A stretch of 64,000 bases of DNA from an uncultured Faecalicoccus sp. Its GTDB lineage: Bacteria; Bacillota_I; Bacilli_A; Erysipelotrichales; Erysipelotrichaceae. A program made the translations under genes and the position numbers. Below are positions 1-7,372 of the stretch, piece after piece. The stretch spans positions 99,512 through 163,511 of the forward strand of contig CABVDD010000001.1 in assembly GCA_902497095.1 (NCBI GenBank), in the 5' to 3' direction. Under the pieces are notes generated by a model. It saw only the letters and a program-made list of their open reading frames with translations, was not told where the DNA came from and did not search any database. Every line of letters starts with the position of its first letter. Position 1 is the first letter of the stretch.

Positions 1-422
1 ACGAGTCTAAAAACGCAATCGATCAGTTAAATGCCGGCTCTCAAGAAATTGTATCTAAAAACGAAACGTTAATTTCTGGTGCTTCTATGTTGGATGAAGG
101 AACCGAACAATTAGAAAATCAGAAGTCGAAACTGATGGAAATGAGTGATGGACTAGTACAACTTCAGAGCGCATTGGATACATTGGAAGATGGTGCCAGA
201 CAACTTTATGCTGGTCAAAGTCAATTTAACGAACAAGGTATGAATCAATTAAAAGAAACAGCGGATTTAACAACTGCAGAATTTAATACCTTACAAACTG
301 TTTTTGATCAGATCGATGCATTAAACAAAGAGAATAAATCGTTTGCGGGCACACCACAAAATTCAGAGAATATCGTTCGTTTTGTATTTCGCACAAAAGA
401 TATAGAATCAAAAGAAAAATAA
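1..422 (+). CDS. C-terminal part of a heptad-repeat membrane protein (YhgE/Pip or MMPL-like)
   Basis: The reading frame is open from base 3 to the stop at 420-422 and continues off the left edge, so only about the last 139 residues are seen. They are rich in Leu, Gln, Glu, Ser and Gly in a coiled-coil pattern (LNAGSQEI, LISGASML, LQSALDTLEDGARQLYAG), like the periplasmic helical repeats of YhgE/Pip and Gram-positive MMPL/RND exporters. The tail FAGTPQNSENIVRFVF resembles the conserved end of such proteins. No membrane segment or catalytic motif is in view, so the choice between these families is inference. A strong terminator follows immediately. Confidence 0.5.
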   Translation, partial: ESKNAIDQLNAGSQEIVSKNETLISGASMLDEGTEQLENQKSKLMEMSDGLVQLQSALDTLEDGARQLYAGQSQFNEQGMNQLKETADLTTAEFNTLQTVFDQIDALNKENKSFAGTPQNSENIVRFVFRTKDIESKEK

Positions 423-426
423 AAAT

Positions 427-468
427 AATCAGCAAGGAAAAAAGTGATCCTTGCTGATTTTTGGTTTT
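427..468 (+). terminator. Intrinsic terminator, probably bidirectional
   Basis: A 12-bp perfect stem pairs 427-438 with 448-459 and is followed by a T-rich run. It lies between convergent genes and has an A-rich left flank, so it could also serve the minus-strand thiamine transporter gene. Confidence 0.8.
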
Positions 469-987
469 TTATTTTTGATTTTTCATATGAGGTTCTAGGA
501 ATTTCATCATCAATGGAACTAAAACGAGTCCTAGAATAAGCGTTGGAATCATATATGTTGCCTGATAAGTGATAGATCCCCAAAGTGGTGTTTCCCATAC
601 AACGACACCGCTGATAGTAGAACAAATAAAGCGAATGGCATTTGTTACGAATACACCAGAATAGAAATAACCAATGTTAGGGAATAAACTGGCCAAACCA
701 TAAGCGGCAAAGGCAAACAGATAATCCAATAAAAATCCAATAAGTGTTGGTGTGTACATTGGTCCGGTAATAAATTGTGCAAATACAGATACTACCGCAA
801 CAAATAATCCTTTTTTCCAACCAAGATGATAGCTGGCCATCAATAAAGCTAAAGTAGATACACCTAGGCTTCCACCTTGTGGCATTTGTAGAATTGGCAT
901 AGTATTAATAAAAGTATCTAATACCATAAAGAGGGCTACATAAAAAGCCATCAACACGACATCTCTGACAGATAAATTCTTTCCCAT
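469..987 (-). CDS. thiT: Thiamine ECF transporter substrate-binding subunit ThiT
   Basis: This 172-residue hydrophobic protein has about six membrane segments and the ThiT layout: an LSVRDVVLMAFYVALFMVLD N-terminal helix, then the YHLGWKKG and GPMYTPTLIGFLLDY blocks. ThiT is the thiamine-binding S component that docks on a shared ECF energizing module, none of which is encoded in this window. The start at 987 was chosen because GGAGGTG (995-1001) sits 7 nt upstream; a longer frame to 1023 would run through regulatory RNA. A TPP riboswitch precedes it, which supports thiamine as the substrate. It is a single-gene unit ending at the shared terminator. Confidence 0.9.
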   Translation of the reverse strand: MGKNLSVRDVVLMAFYVALFMVLDTFINTMPILQMPQGGSLGVSTLALLMASYHLGWKKGLFVAVVSVFAQFITGPMYTPTLIGFLLDYLFAFAAYGLASLFPNIGYFYSGVFVTNAIRFICSTISGVVVWETPLWGSITYQATYMIPTLILGLVLVPLMMKFLEPHMKNQK

Positions 988-1117
988 AAAAAAACACCTC
1001 CATTTGAGGCGTAAGGAATTCAAAAAAGCTTTGAAGACTCCCTACGCTAGAATTACCTAGATCAGGTCATAAGGGACCGTATCACTACATCTCAGCCTAA
1101 ATAGGCGCCCCTGTCTT
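988..1117 (-). promoter_or_regulatory. TPP (THI-box) riboswitch with Shine-Dalgarno-sequestering platform
   Basis: Read on the minus strand, the aptamer (1117-1034) carries the THI signatures CTGAGA, ACCTGATC and GCGTAGGGA, closed by a P1 helix AAGAC/GTCTT (1117-1113 with 1038-1034). Downstream, CCTTACGC (1016-1009) can pair with GCGTAGGG (1047-1040). The overlapping CGCCTC (1011-1006) can instead pair with GAGGTG (1000-995), the ribosome binding site of thiT, followed by seven T. These pairings exclude each other. The known logic of the class predicts that bound TPP frees the sequestering strand and shuts expression off, by translational block and possibly termination. Confidence 0.95.
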
Positions 1118-1126
1118 GACTTGTAT

Positions 1127-1154
1127 ATTATAATCGAAACTTACAAGATTTCAA
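1127..1154 (-). promoter_or_regulatory. Promoter of the thiT riboswitch transcript
   Basis: On the minus strand TTGAAA (1154-1149) is separated by 16 bp from TATAAT (1132-1127). The predicted start lies just before the riboswitch aptamer. Confidence 0.75.
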
Positions 1155-1223
1155 AGACTTTTGTTTTATGCTACGGCATCTGTTGTTATAGTATAATCAG
1201 AAAAAGTAAAGGAGATGTTTTGT

Positions 1224-1709
1224 ATGCATCAAAAAACAATATTTCGAAAAGCACAAAGAGAAGATGTTCCTTTGATTTTACAGTTTATTAAAGAGTTGGC
1301 AGAGTATGAAGGCATGTTAGATGAAGTAGTAGCAGACACGGATACATTAGAAACGTGGATTTTTGATCGTCAAAAAGCTGAAGTGATTTTCGCATTAGAA
1401 AATGGTAAAGAAATTGGCTTTGCCTTGTTTTTTCATAATTTTTCTACTTTTTTAGGAAAAGCCGGAATTTATTTAGAAGACTTATATGTGAAACCAGAAT
1501 ATCGTAAAAAAGGATATGGTAAAGCTATACTTTGCGAATTGGCACGAATTGCTGTGGAACGAGGCTGTGGACGTTTGGAATGGTGGTGCCTGGATTGGAA
1601 TAAACCAAGCATTGATTTTTATCTTTCTTTGGGAGCTAAGCCTATGTCCGATTGGACAGTGTATCGTATTAGTGGGCCAACTTTAGAAAAGATGGCAAAC
1701 TCTAAATAA
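1224..1709 (+). CDS. GNAT-family N-acetyltransferase (diamine acetyltransferase-like)
   Basis: This 161-residue protein is a single GNAT domain that transfers an acetyl group from acetyl-CoA to an amine. The acetyl-CoA pyrophosphate loop is visible as YRKKGYGKAIL after the beta-4 strand LEDLYVKPE, and the C-terminal part has the WNKPSIDFYLSLGAKP block shared with spermidine/diamine acetyltransferases. The start at 1224 leaves 9 nt from GGAG (1211-1214); the upstream in-frame ATG at 1215 abuts the binding site. It is monocistronic. The substrate is not determined by the sequence. Confidence 0.8.
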   Translation: MHQKTIFRKAQREDVPLILQFIKELAEYEGMLDEVVADTDTLETWIFDRQKAEVIFALENGKEIGFALFFHNFSTFLGKAGIYLEDLYVKPEYRKKGYGKAILCELARIAVERGCGRLEWWCLDWNKPSIDFYLSLGAKPMSDWTVYRISGPTLEKMANSK

Positions 1710-1896
1710 AGGAATGAAAATATAAATTTTATGAATGATGCAAAGTCTGTTTTGTGAATTGTAAAAATAAAAGACGATCTGTTTTTACACATGAGCAATT
1801 TCTTTATGAAAAAACGAATATAGATGTAAGCCTATAAGGTGGATATACTTTGTAAGAAATGATAGAATACACAACGTAAAAGAAAAGAGGATTTGT

Positions 1897-2850
1897 ATGA
1901 AATTTCAAAAATCAAAAGTTGTTGTTATAGGTGTTGGAAATGTAGGAGCGACTACGGCATATAGTATTATTAATCAAGGACTTTGTGAAGAAGTTGTTTT
2001 GATCGATGTCAATAAAGAAAAAGCCGTGGGAGAAGCTTTAGATATGCAACAAGCGGTTCATTTTATGAATCGTAATATGGTGGTTCGTGCTGGAGAATAT
2101 ACAGATTGTAAAGATGCAGATATTGTAATTATTACGGCCAGTGCGCCTATGCCAAAAGATTCTAATGATCGTTTAGAAATGTTGAAGCCAAGCATTCATA
2201 TTATGAAAAGCATTGTTTCATCAGTGATGGAAAATGGATTTAAGGGAATTTTTATCGTGGTATCCAATCCGGTAGATATCATGACGTATCTTGTATGGAA
2301 ATTTTCAGGACTTCCTTCCAGTCAAGTAGTAGGCAGTGGAACAGCTTTGGATACAGCTCGTTTGTGCTGCAGTTTAGCTTCTATGTATGATCTGGATTCA
2401 AAAAGTGTGCATGCTTACATTTTAGGAGAGCATGGGGATAGTGAGATGGTAGCCTGGTCATCTTCTACAATTGGAGGTAAACTGTTATCGGATGTGTTAA
2501 GCGATAATGTGGAACGTACGCAAAATGAAACGGAAGAAAGTCTTTTAGAACAAACAAAACAAGCGGGTTGGGAAATTTTCAACCGCAAAGGAAATACATG
2601 TTATGGTATTGCGGCCTCGACTACAGCTATTGTTAAGTCCATATTATTTAATGAAAATCGAATTTTGCCGGTCAGTGTATTAGTTAATGGTATTTATGGT
2701 ATTGAAAATGTATATTTATCTGTACCTACTATATTAAATGGATCCGGTGCTAAGGAAACAGTTGAGATTCGCTTGGATGATAACGAAAAGAAAGCATTGT
2801 TGAAATCGGCAGCTCTTTTGAAGTCTATTTATCCAGATTTGGATGTGTAG
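1897..2850 (+). CDS. L-lactate dehydrogenase family / 2-hydroxyacid dehydrogenase
   Basis: The 317-residue protein has the LDH/MDH fold: Rossmann motif GVGNVG (12-17), SNPVD (123-127), catalytic Asp152 and His179 (GEHGD), and substrate Arg155 and Arg92. The family reduces a 2-oxoacid with NADH. The mobile specificity loop reads SAPMPKDSNDR (82-92) instead of the usual Q-K-P-G-E-T-R of lactate dehydrogenases, with Met or Pro where the diagnostic Gln sits. This resembles L-2-hydroxyisocaproate dehydrogenases, so the substrate may be a bulkier oxoacid. RBS AGAGGA lies 6 nt upstream. A lactate permease gene at 47.9 kb leaves lactate possible. Confidence 0.8.
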   Translation: MKFQKSKVVVIGVGNVGATTAYSIINQGLCEEVVLIDVNKEKAVGEALDMQQAVHFMNRNMVVRAGEYTDCKDADIVIITASAPMPKDSNDRLEMLKPSIHIMKSIVSSVMENGFKGIFIVVSNPVDIMTYLVWKFSGLPSSQVVGSGTALDTARLCCSLASMYDLDSKSVHAYILGEHGDSEMVAWSSSTIGGKLLSDVLSDNVERTQNETEESLLEQTKQAGWEIFNRKGNTCYGIAASTTAIVKSILFNENRILPVSVLVNGIYGIENVYLSVPTILNGSGAKETVEIRLDDNEKKALLKSAALLKSIYPDLDV

Positions 2851-2862
2851 AATTTAAATTGT

Positions 2863-2891
2863 TTGCGAAATAGTCCAAAATGGATTAGAAT
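2863..2891 (+). promoter_or_regulatory. Promoter placing transcription start at the def ATG
   Basis: TTGCGA (2863-2868), a 17-bp spacer and TAGAAT (2886-2891) lie directly before def. Only six bases (2892-2897) separate the -10 box from the ATG. Confidence 0.6.
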
Positions 2892-2897
2892 AGTTTC

Positions 2898-3449
2898 ATG
2901 AAAATTAATAGCGAAACCATTATATTAGACAGTGATCCAAGAATTCGTACAAAAAGCGAAAAAGTGGAATTACCTTTATCGGCGCAAGATCGTCAGTTGT
3001 TAGAAGATATGTTGACATATGTTCGTAATTCACAAGATGATGAAATTGCACAAGCACAAGGTCTGCAGCCAGCTGTTGGCATTGCGGCCATACAATTAGG
3101 AATTCCTAAACAGTTAATCGCGGTTGTCGTACCAGAAGAAGATGGTGTTCATGAAGCTGCTTTAGCTAATCCGAGAATTGTTTCTGAATCTGTGCAAAAT
3201 GGCTATTTGGAAAATGGGGAAGGTTGTTTATCTGTCAAAGAGGAGCATCCAGGCCATGTGTTCCGCCATGCCCGTATCAAAGTGCGAGGATACGATTTGA
3301 TTCAGGATAAAAATGTTACGATAAGTGCAGAAGGATATTTTGCGATTGCCTTGCAGCATGAAATAGATCATCTATCCGGTATTTTGTTCTATGATCGAAT
3401 TGATGAAGACGATCCATGGAAAGAAGACCCAGAAGCAGAAGTTATCTAA
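2898..3449 (+). CDS. def: Peptide deformylase
   Basis: This 183-residue enzyme removes the N-formyl group from nascent proteins. All three family motifs are present: GIAAIQLG (61-68), EGCLS (108-112) and HEIDH (154-158). Cys110, His154 and His158 are the metal ligands and Glu155 the catalytic base. Length and the 12-residue insert before motif I fit the longer Gram-positive (type 2) form. No Shine-Dalgarno is visible; the ATG lies 6 nt after a good -10 box, suggesting a leaderless mRNA. The terminator stem begins inside the last codons, and RNase J follows from its own promoter. Confidence 0.95.
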   Translation: MKINSETIILDSDPRIRTKSEKVELPLSAQDRQLLEDMLTYVRNSQDDEIAQAQGLQPAVGIAAIQLGIPKQLIAVVVPEEDGVHEAALANPRIVSESVQNGYLENGEGCLSVKEEHPGHVFRHARIKVRGYDLIQDKNVTISAEGYFAIALQHEIDHLSGILFYDRIDEDDPWKEDPEAEVI

Positions 3450-3464
3450 TACTCTGCTTTTTTA
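3433..3464 (+). terminator. Intrinsic terminator of def, overlapping its 3' end
   Basis: AAGCAGA (3433-3439) pairs with TCTGCTT (3453-3459), followed by a T run. The def stop codon lies in the loop. Confidence 0.65.
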
Positions 3465-3465
3465 A

Positions 3466-3494
3466 TTGTTAAGGTATATCGGTTTTGTTATAAT
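3466..3494 (+). promoter_or_regulatory. Promoter of the RNase J gene
   Basis: TTGTTA (3466-3471), a 17-bp spacer, and TATAAT (3489-3494) with a TGT extension just before the -10. Confidence 0.7.
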
Positions 3495-3539
3495 TTAGGA
3501 AAGATTAACATAGGTTTATTGTATAGAAAAGAGGAATTT

Positions 3540-5342
3540 ATGCCAAAACAATCTAACAACAGTTTTGGTCATGCTCAATCAAAGAAAACATATCATACAA
3601 AGAATCGTGTTGAAAAAAACGATACATTGATTTATGCCTTAGGTGGACTGGGCGAAGTTGGAAAGAACATGTATTGTTATGAACATGAAAATGAAATTTG
3701 TATCGTTGACTGTGGTGTGTTATTTCCTGGAGATGATCTTTTAGGTGTTGATTATGTCATTCCAGATTATCATCATTTGATTCGCATGAACAAAAAAAGA
3801 AAATTTTTAGTCATTACCCATGGTCATGAAGATCATATCGGAGGAATCCCTTTCTTGTTGAAGCAAGTCAATATTGATGCGATTTATGCACCAAGATTTG
3901 CCAAAGCTTTGATACAGAAAAAATTATCAGAACATAAAGGATTAGAGCGTACTAAGATCATTGAAATCAATGATGAATCCAGAATTCATACAAAGTATTT
4001 TACATTGGGATTTTTTAATACAATTCACTCCATTCCTGATTCTTTAGGCGTTTTGATCACAACGCCAAATGGCTCTATTGTACATACCGGAGATTTTAAG
4101 TTTGATTTGACCCCGGTAGGAACGAATGCGGATTACCAGAAAATGGCGTATATTGGAGTTTTAAAACCGGATCTTTTGATGTCGGATTCAACAAATTCTG
4201 GCGTAGAAGACTTTTCTATCTCAGAAAAGAAAGTAGCCAATGAAATTTTGGACATTATGCGTAAAACGAAGCAACGATTGATTGTTGCGACTTTTGCTTC
4301 TAACGTGCATCGTGTTTCACAGATATTAGAAGCTGCTATTAAATGTGGGCGCAAGGTGATCGTTTTTGGCCGAAGCATGGAAAATGTCGTCGATATCGGT
4401 CGTAAAATGGGTACGATCAAAGTAAAAAACAGTGATTTTTTAAGTCCTGATGAATTAGCGCATACCCCAGATGATAAAGTGTGCATTATTTGTACCGGAT
4501 CACAAGGAGAACCATTGGCTGCCTTAAGTCGTATTAGTAATGGAACACATCGTTACATTCATATTAAGCCAGGCGATACGATCGTGTTTAGTTCCAATCC
4601 GATTCCTGGTAATGCATCCAGTGTCAATAAGGTGATCGATAATTTGTTTAGAAGCGGTGCAACCGTTTTGACAAAATCAATTTTGAATAATCTGCATACT
4701 ACAGGACATGCTTCAAAAGAAGAACAAAAACTGATGTTGCAGTTGATCAAACCACGTTATTTTATGCCTATTCATGGTGAATACAAGATGTTGATGCAAC
4801 ATCGTCAGACTGCTATGGAAGTTGGCGTTCCTAAAGAAAAGATTTTTGTCTGTGCCAATGGAGATATTCTGATTTTGCGAAATCATGAGGTGCTTCAAAG
4901 CGATTGGCGCTATCAAGGTGATGATATTTATGTTGATGGAAATGATATTTCCGGTTTATCAACAGCGGTATTAAAGGATCGTCGTATATTAGCGGACAAT
5001 GGTTTGGTGTCAGTTATCATTGCCATTGATTCGAAAACAAATAAGATTTTGATGCGGCCAGTCATTGTGAGCCGAGGATTTGTCTTTATCAAAGATTCGC
5101 AGGGATTGATCAAAGAAGCAGAATTTATCGTACATAATTCTTTACAGGAGAAGATGAAAGAAAAGACGACATTCTCGGAAATCAAAAACTGTGTTCGATC
5201 TACTCTGGAACCTTATTTGTATAAGAAAACACATCGAAATCCGATCGTAATTCCGGTTATCATCAACTCACGTCAAACAATGGAAGAAATCCAACAGAAG
5301 CGTTTGGCTAAACAACGGATTCGTAAAAAAGAGGAAGAATGA
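3540..5342 (+). CDS. rnj: Ribonuclease J
   Basis: This 600-residue metallo-beta-lactamase nuclease has both endonuclease and 5'-3' exonuclease activity in Bacillota and drives mRNA decay and rRNA maturation. The metal motif HGHEDH is at 94-99 and the GDFKFD loop follows later, then the beta-CASP domain and the C-terminal domain. The N-terminal 25 residues are basic and Gln/Asn-rich. The start at 3540 follows GAGG at 5 nt; an in-frame TTG at 3519 is less likely. Whether it corresponds to J1 or J2 cannot be told from one copy. It is monocistronic with its own terminator. Confidence 0.93.
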   Translation: MPKQSNNSFGHAQSKKTYHTKNRVEKNDTLIYALGGLGEVGKNMYCYEHENEICIVDCGVLFPGDDLLGVDYVIPDYHHLIRMNKKRKFLVITHGHEDHIGGIPFLLKQVNIDAIYAPRFAKALIQKKLSEHKGLERTKIIEINDESRIHTKYFTLGFFNTIHSIPDSLGVLITTPNGSIVHTGDFKFDLTPVGTNADYQKMAYIGVLKPDLLMSDSTNSGVEDFSISEKKVANEILDIMRKTKQRLIVATFASNVHRVSQILEAAIKCGRKVIVFGRSMENVVDIGRKMGTIKVKNSDFLSPDELAHTPDDKVCIICTGSQGEPLAALSRISNGTHRYIHIKPGDTIVFSSNPIPGNASSVNKVIDNLFRSGATVLTKSILNNLHTTGHASKEEQKLMLQLIKPRYFMPIHGEYKMLMQHRQTAMEVGVPKEKIFVCANGDILILRNHEVLQSDWRYQGDDIYVDGNDISGLSTAVLKDRRILADNGLVSVIIAIDSKTNKILMRPVIVSRGFVFIKDSQGLIKEAEFIVHNSLQEKMKEKTTFSEIKNCVRSTLEPYLYKKTHRNPIVIPVIINSRQTMEEIQQKRLAKQRIRKKEEE

Positions 5343-5358
5343 CAAAAATTGTGATTTA

Positions 5359-5382
5359 AGAGGGCAAAAGCTCTCTTTTTTT
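5359..5382 (+). terminator. Intrinsic terminator of RNase J
   Basis: AGAGGGC (5359-5365) and GCTCTCT (5370-5376) form a 7-bp stem with an AAAA loop and a T tract. Confidence 0.85.
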
Positions 5383-5748
5383 GAATGGTATCGTATCATT
5401 TTGACGAAATTTTATGGATTCATCTATTTAGAAAAAAATCTTATCAAAACTATTTCATTAGGCCACATTTCAATATTCTTCATGCATTTATCAGATTTTA
5501 TCTGTTATAAGGAATAAGTTGAAAGAAAATATTAAAAGATTGTGATTTGTGTAGATCAAAATGGAAGACAAAAATGTCTTAAATCGATTCTTCTATCTTG
5601 AAAACAAAGAGAGATTAGCTACGAGACGTTTTTCTTTGTATTTGTATAGGTTTATAAAAATCTCTTTTTTGATATGGAAAAAGTAGCTAATCGTAAAGAC
5701 TAACCACTTTATGTAATACTGTAATGAAATTGTTAAGCTAGAATTTTA
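5383..5748. other. Structured intergenic region between convergent genes
   Basis: This 366-base AT-rich stretch carries no convincing reading frame. It holds a 6-bp hairpin AAGACA/TGTCTT (5565-5580) and a perfect 10-bp inverted repeat GATTAGCTAC (5613-5622) / GTAGCTAATC (5683-5692). An alternative stem AGAGATT (5610-5616) / AATCTCT (5659-5665) runs into TTTTT like a terminator. The two larger pairings share bases and exclude each other, as in attenuators. There is no plus-strand gene downstream to control, so an independent RNA or a relic is possible. Confidence 0.35.
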
Positions 5749-6117
5749 TCACTCAACGATTTTATAACCTGCTTGCTTGAGAACTTCCAATGCTCTTTGA
5801 TAATTTTCCTTTTTTATCAAAATATAATCTGTATTATAGGTGGAAATTGCAAAAATCGAAATACTGTTCATTGCTAGAATTTCTGAAATTTTAGAAAGTA
5901 TCCCGACTAAAGAAAAGTCTAAAATACCTTGAATACGAAATCCTTTCCATCCATCATCGCGTTGAATAACATTTGATGGAACATCACTAGTTATGCATAC
6001 TAAAGAGTTTTCTTCATCTGTTTTTCCAGTGAAAATATATTCTGCGTTTATGTTTACAAGAGAATAATCTTTCACTTTACATACTGAAAAATCTTGATTT
6101 ATCTTTTTTATTTCCAT
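5749..6117 (-). CDS. ACT-domain protein (CASTOR/ACT_7-like)
   Basis: This 122-residue protein looks like the small bacterial ACT-domain proteins related to the CASTOR/ACT_7 family, which bind amino acids. The first half contains the SLVCITSDVP strand and WKGFRIQGILDF; the second the ACT core LVGILSKISEILAMNSISIFAISTYNTD, split here for description only. No catalytic domain is attached. The start at 6117 was chosen because GGAGG lies 8 nt upstream; an in-frame ATG at 6132 precedes that site. A TATACT -10 box (minus strand, 6158-6153) lies upstream. It is monocistronic; its ligand is unknown. Confidence 0.7.
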   Translation of the reverse strand: MEIKKINQDFSVCKVKDYSLVNINAEYIFTGKTDEENSLVCITSDVPSNVIQRDDGWKGFRIQGILDFSLVGILSKISEILAMNSISIFAISTYNTDYILIKKENYQRALEVLKQAGYKIVE

Positions 6118-6479
6118 AGCATTATCCTCCATAAATTCTAATTTATTTAAATAGTATACTTCTATTCAGTATCACCTACAATGAAAATATGTTTAACGGA
6201 TTATTTTTTCATTTCATTCTGGCAAAGTAAGGTTTTGCAGATTTAAGTGTGCTTTTTATATTAATTTTTATGTAGTTTGTTTCGCAACATGGAGTTTATC
6301 TTGGATTTGTACCAGGCTTTAAAAACCATAAATTTTATATTGTAAAGAATAAAGAACAGTTCAAACTTATCCGATTTTTTCAGCATAGAAATTTGTTTTA
6401 ATGAACTTTGCATTTTCATTTTATAGGCATATTCAAGTCCTTTTAGTAGATCTATGGTAGAATGGATACTGGTGATAAC
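6118..6479. other. AT-rich intergenic region with divergent promoters
   Basis: This region separates the ACT gene (minus) from the phosphoesterase gene (plus). Near its left end is the probable TATACT box of the ACT gene; near its right end is the extended -10 of the phosphoesterase gene (6455-6463). A 77-codon minus-strand frame crosses it but has no ribosome binding site and overlaps the start of the next gene, so I see no supported gene in it. Confidence 0.5.
6455..6463 (+). promoter_or_regulatory. Extended -10 promoter of the phosphoesterase gene
   Basis: TGG followed by TAGAAT (6458-6463) forms an extended -10 box; the same TATGGTAGAAT string precedes glyA at 24628-24638. No good -35 is visible. 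Confidence 0.55.
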
Positions 6480-7319
6480 ATGACAAAACTTCAAAAACGA
6501 CTTTTAGTTGTAATCAGTATTTTGACAGCTTTTATGGTTTTTGTCGCATCCAGTCTGTTTATGGCCTTTATGATCAATCCAGATCAGCTTTATGTACATT
6601 ATCAAAGCGTTGAAGATACAAAGATATCCCAGGATGTTGGAGTGGTTTCCATGGTGTACTTTACGGATCTTCAATATGGCGAGTTTGAAAGCGATGCTCG
6701 TATGGAAAAATTGATAGATACGATTCGAGATTTAGATCCCAATATTGTGGTATTTGGTGGAGACTTGTATGATGATAGTTATACACCAAGCGAAGAATCC
6801 AACCAAAAACTAATTCAATATTTCAATCAAATCGAAGCACCTTTGGGTAAATTTTGTGTTCTTGGAGAAAAAGATCAAGATGAAGTAAGGGCACAGGCTG
6901 TACAATATATATTAAATAACAGCAGTTTTGAAATTTTATCCAATACATCGGTGCATCTTTTAAATTGTATTCGATTAACAGGATTGTCCACGACACCGGA
7001 TTATTCGGTGTTAAGTGCCAATGCCTCTCAAGAATACAATATTGTAGTCAGTCATTATCCGGATGTTTTATTGGATCAAAGTTTGCAGTCCGCCTCGATA
7101 TCACTGGCTTTGGCCGGTCATTCCCATGGTACTCAATTAACGTATCCATGGATAGGAGGTTATCGAAGCGTAGATGGTGCGACTTCTTTGAATCGGGCAC
7201 AATCTGTAAATTTGCCATTTCAAACTATTTTATCAGCTGGTGTAGGATGTACAAAGGTCAATGCGCGATTAAATGCCGATCCAGAAATTCATTATTTCCT
7301 ATTTTCATATAAGAACTGA
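6480..7319 (+). CDS. Membrane-anchored calcineurin-like phosphoesterase with altered motifs
   Basis: This 279-residue protein has an N-terminal membrane anchor (about 8-32) and a YkuE-like metallophosphoesterase domain outside. GGDLYD (93-98), SHYPD (191-195) and GHSHG (213-217) are intact. Two core motifs are changed: the usual D-x-H reads D63-L-Q65, and the usual GNHD reads GEKD (129-132), replacing the metal-bridging Asn and the catalytic His. It may have reduced or different activity. The start at 6480 uses the GGTGAT site at 6471. It is followed by ftsW with only 53 bases between, so co-transcription is likely. The substrate is unknown. Confidence 0.75.
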   Translation: MTKLQKRLLVVISILTAFMVFVASSLFMAFMINPDQLYVHYQSVEDTKISQDVGVVSMVYFTDLQYGEFESDARMEKLIDTIRDLDPNIVVFGGDLYDDSYTPSEESNQKLIQYFNQIEAPLGKFCVLGEKDQDEVRAQAVQYILNNSSFEILSNTSVHLLNCIRLTGLSTTPDYSVLSANASQEYNIVVSHYPDVLLDQSLQSASISLALAGHSHGTQLTYPWIGGYRSVDGATSLNRAQSVNLPFQTILSAGVGCTKVNARLNADPEIHYFLFSYKN

Positions 7320-7372
7320 TGGTCTTTGGTTGTGCTTTATATTGTGATAAAATAAGCCAGTCAGGGGGATCT

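Noticed and set aside
988..1023. N-terminal extension of thiT to base 1023
   Set aside because: These bases are the riboswitch expression platform and include the ribosome binding site.
3519..3539. Earlier TTG start for RNase J
   Set aside because: The ribosome site GAGG lies just before 3540, and the extra seven residues would be encoded by it.
6261..6494. 77-codon minus-strand reading frame in the gap before the phosphoesterase gene
   Set aside because: It has no ribosome binding site, begins inside the opposite gene and covers that gene's promoter. Its AT-rich, Lys/Phe/Ile-heavy content fits chance.
6965..7312. Overlapping plus-strand frame inside the phosphoesterase gene
   Set aside because: It is an out-of-frame shadow without a ribosome site or recognisable domain.
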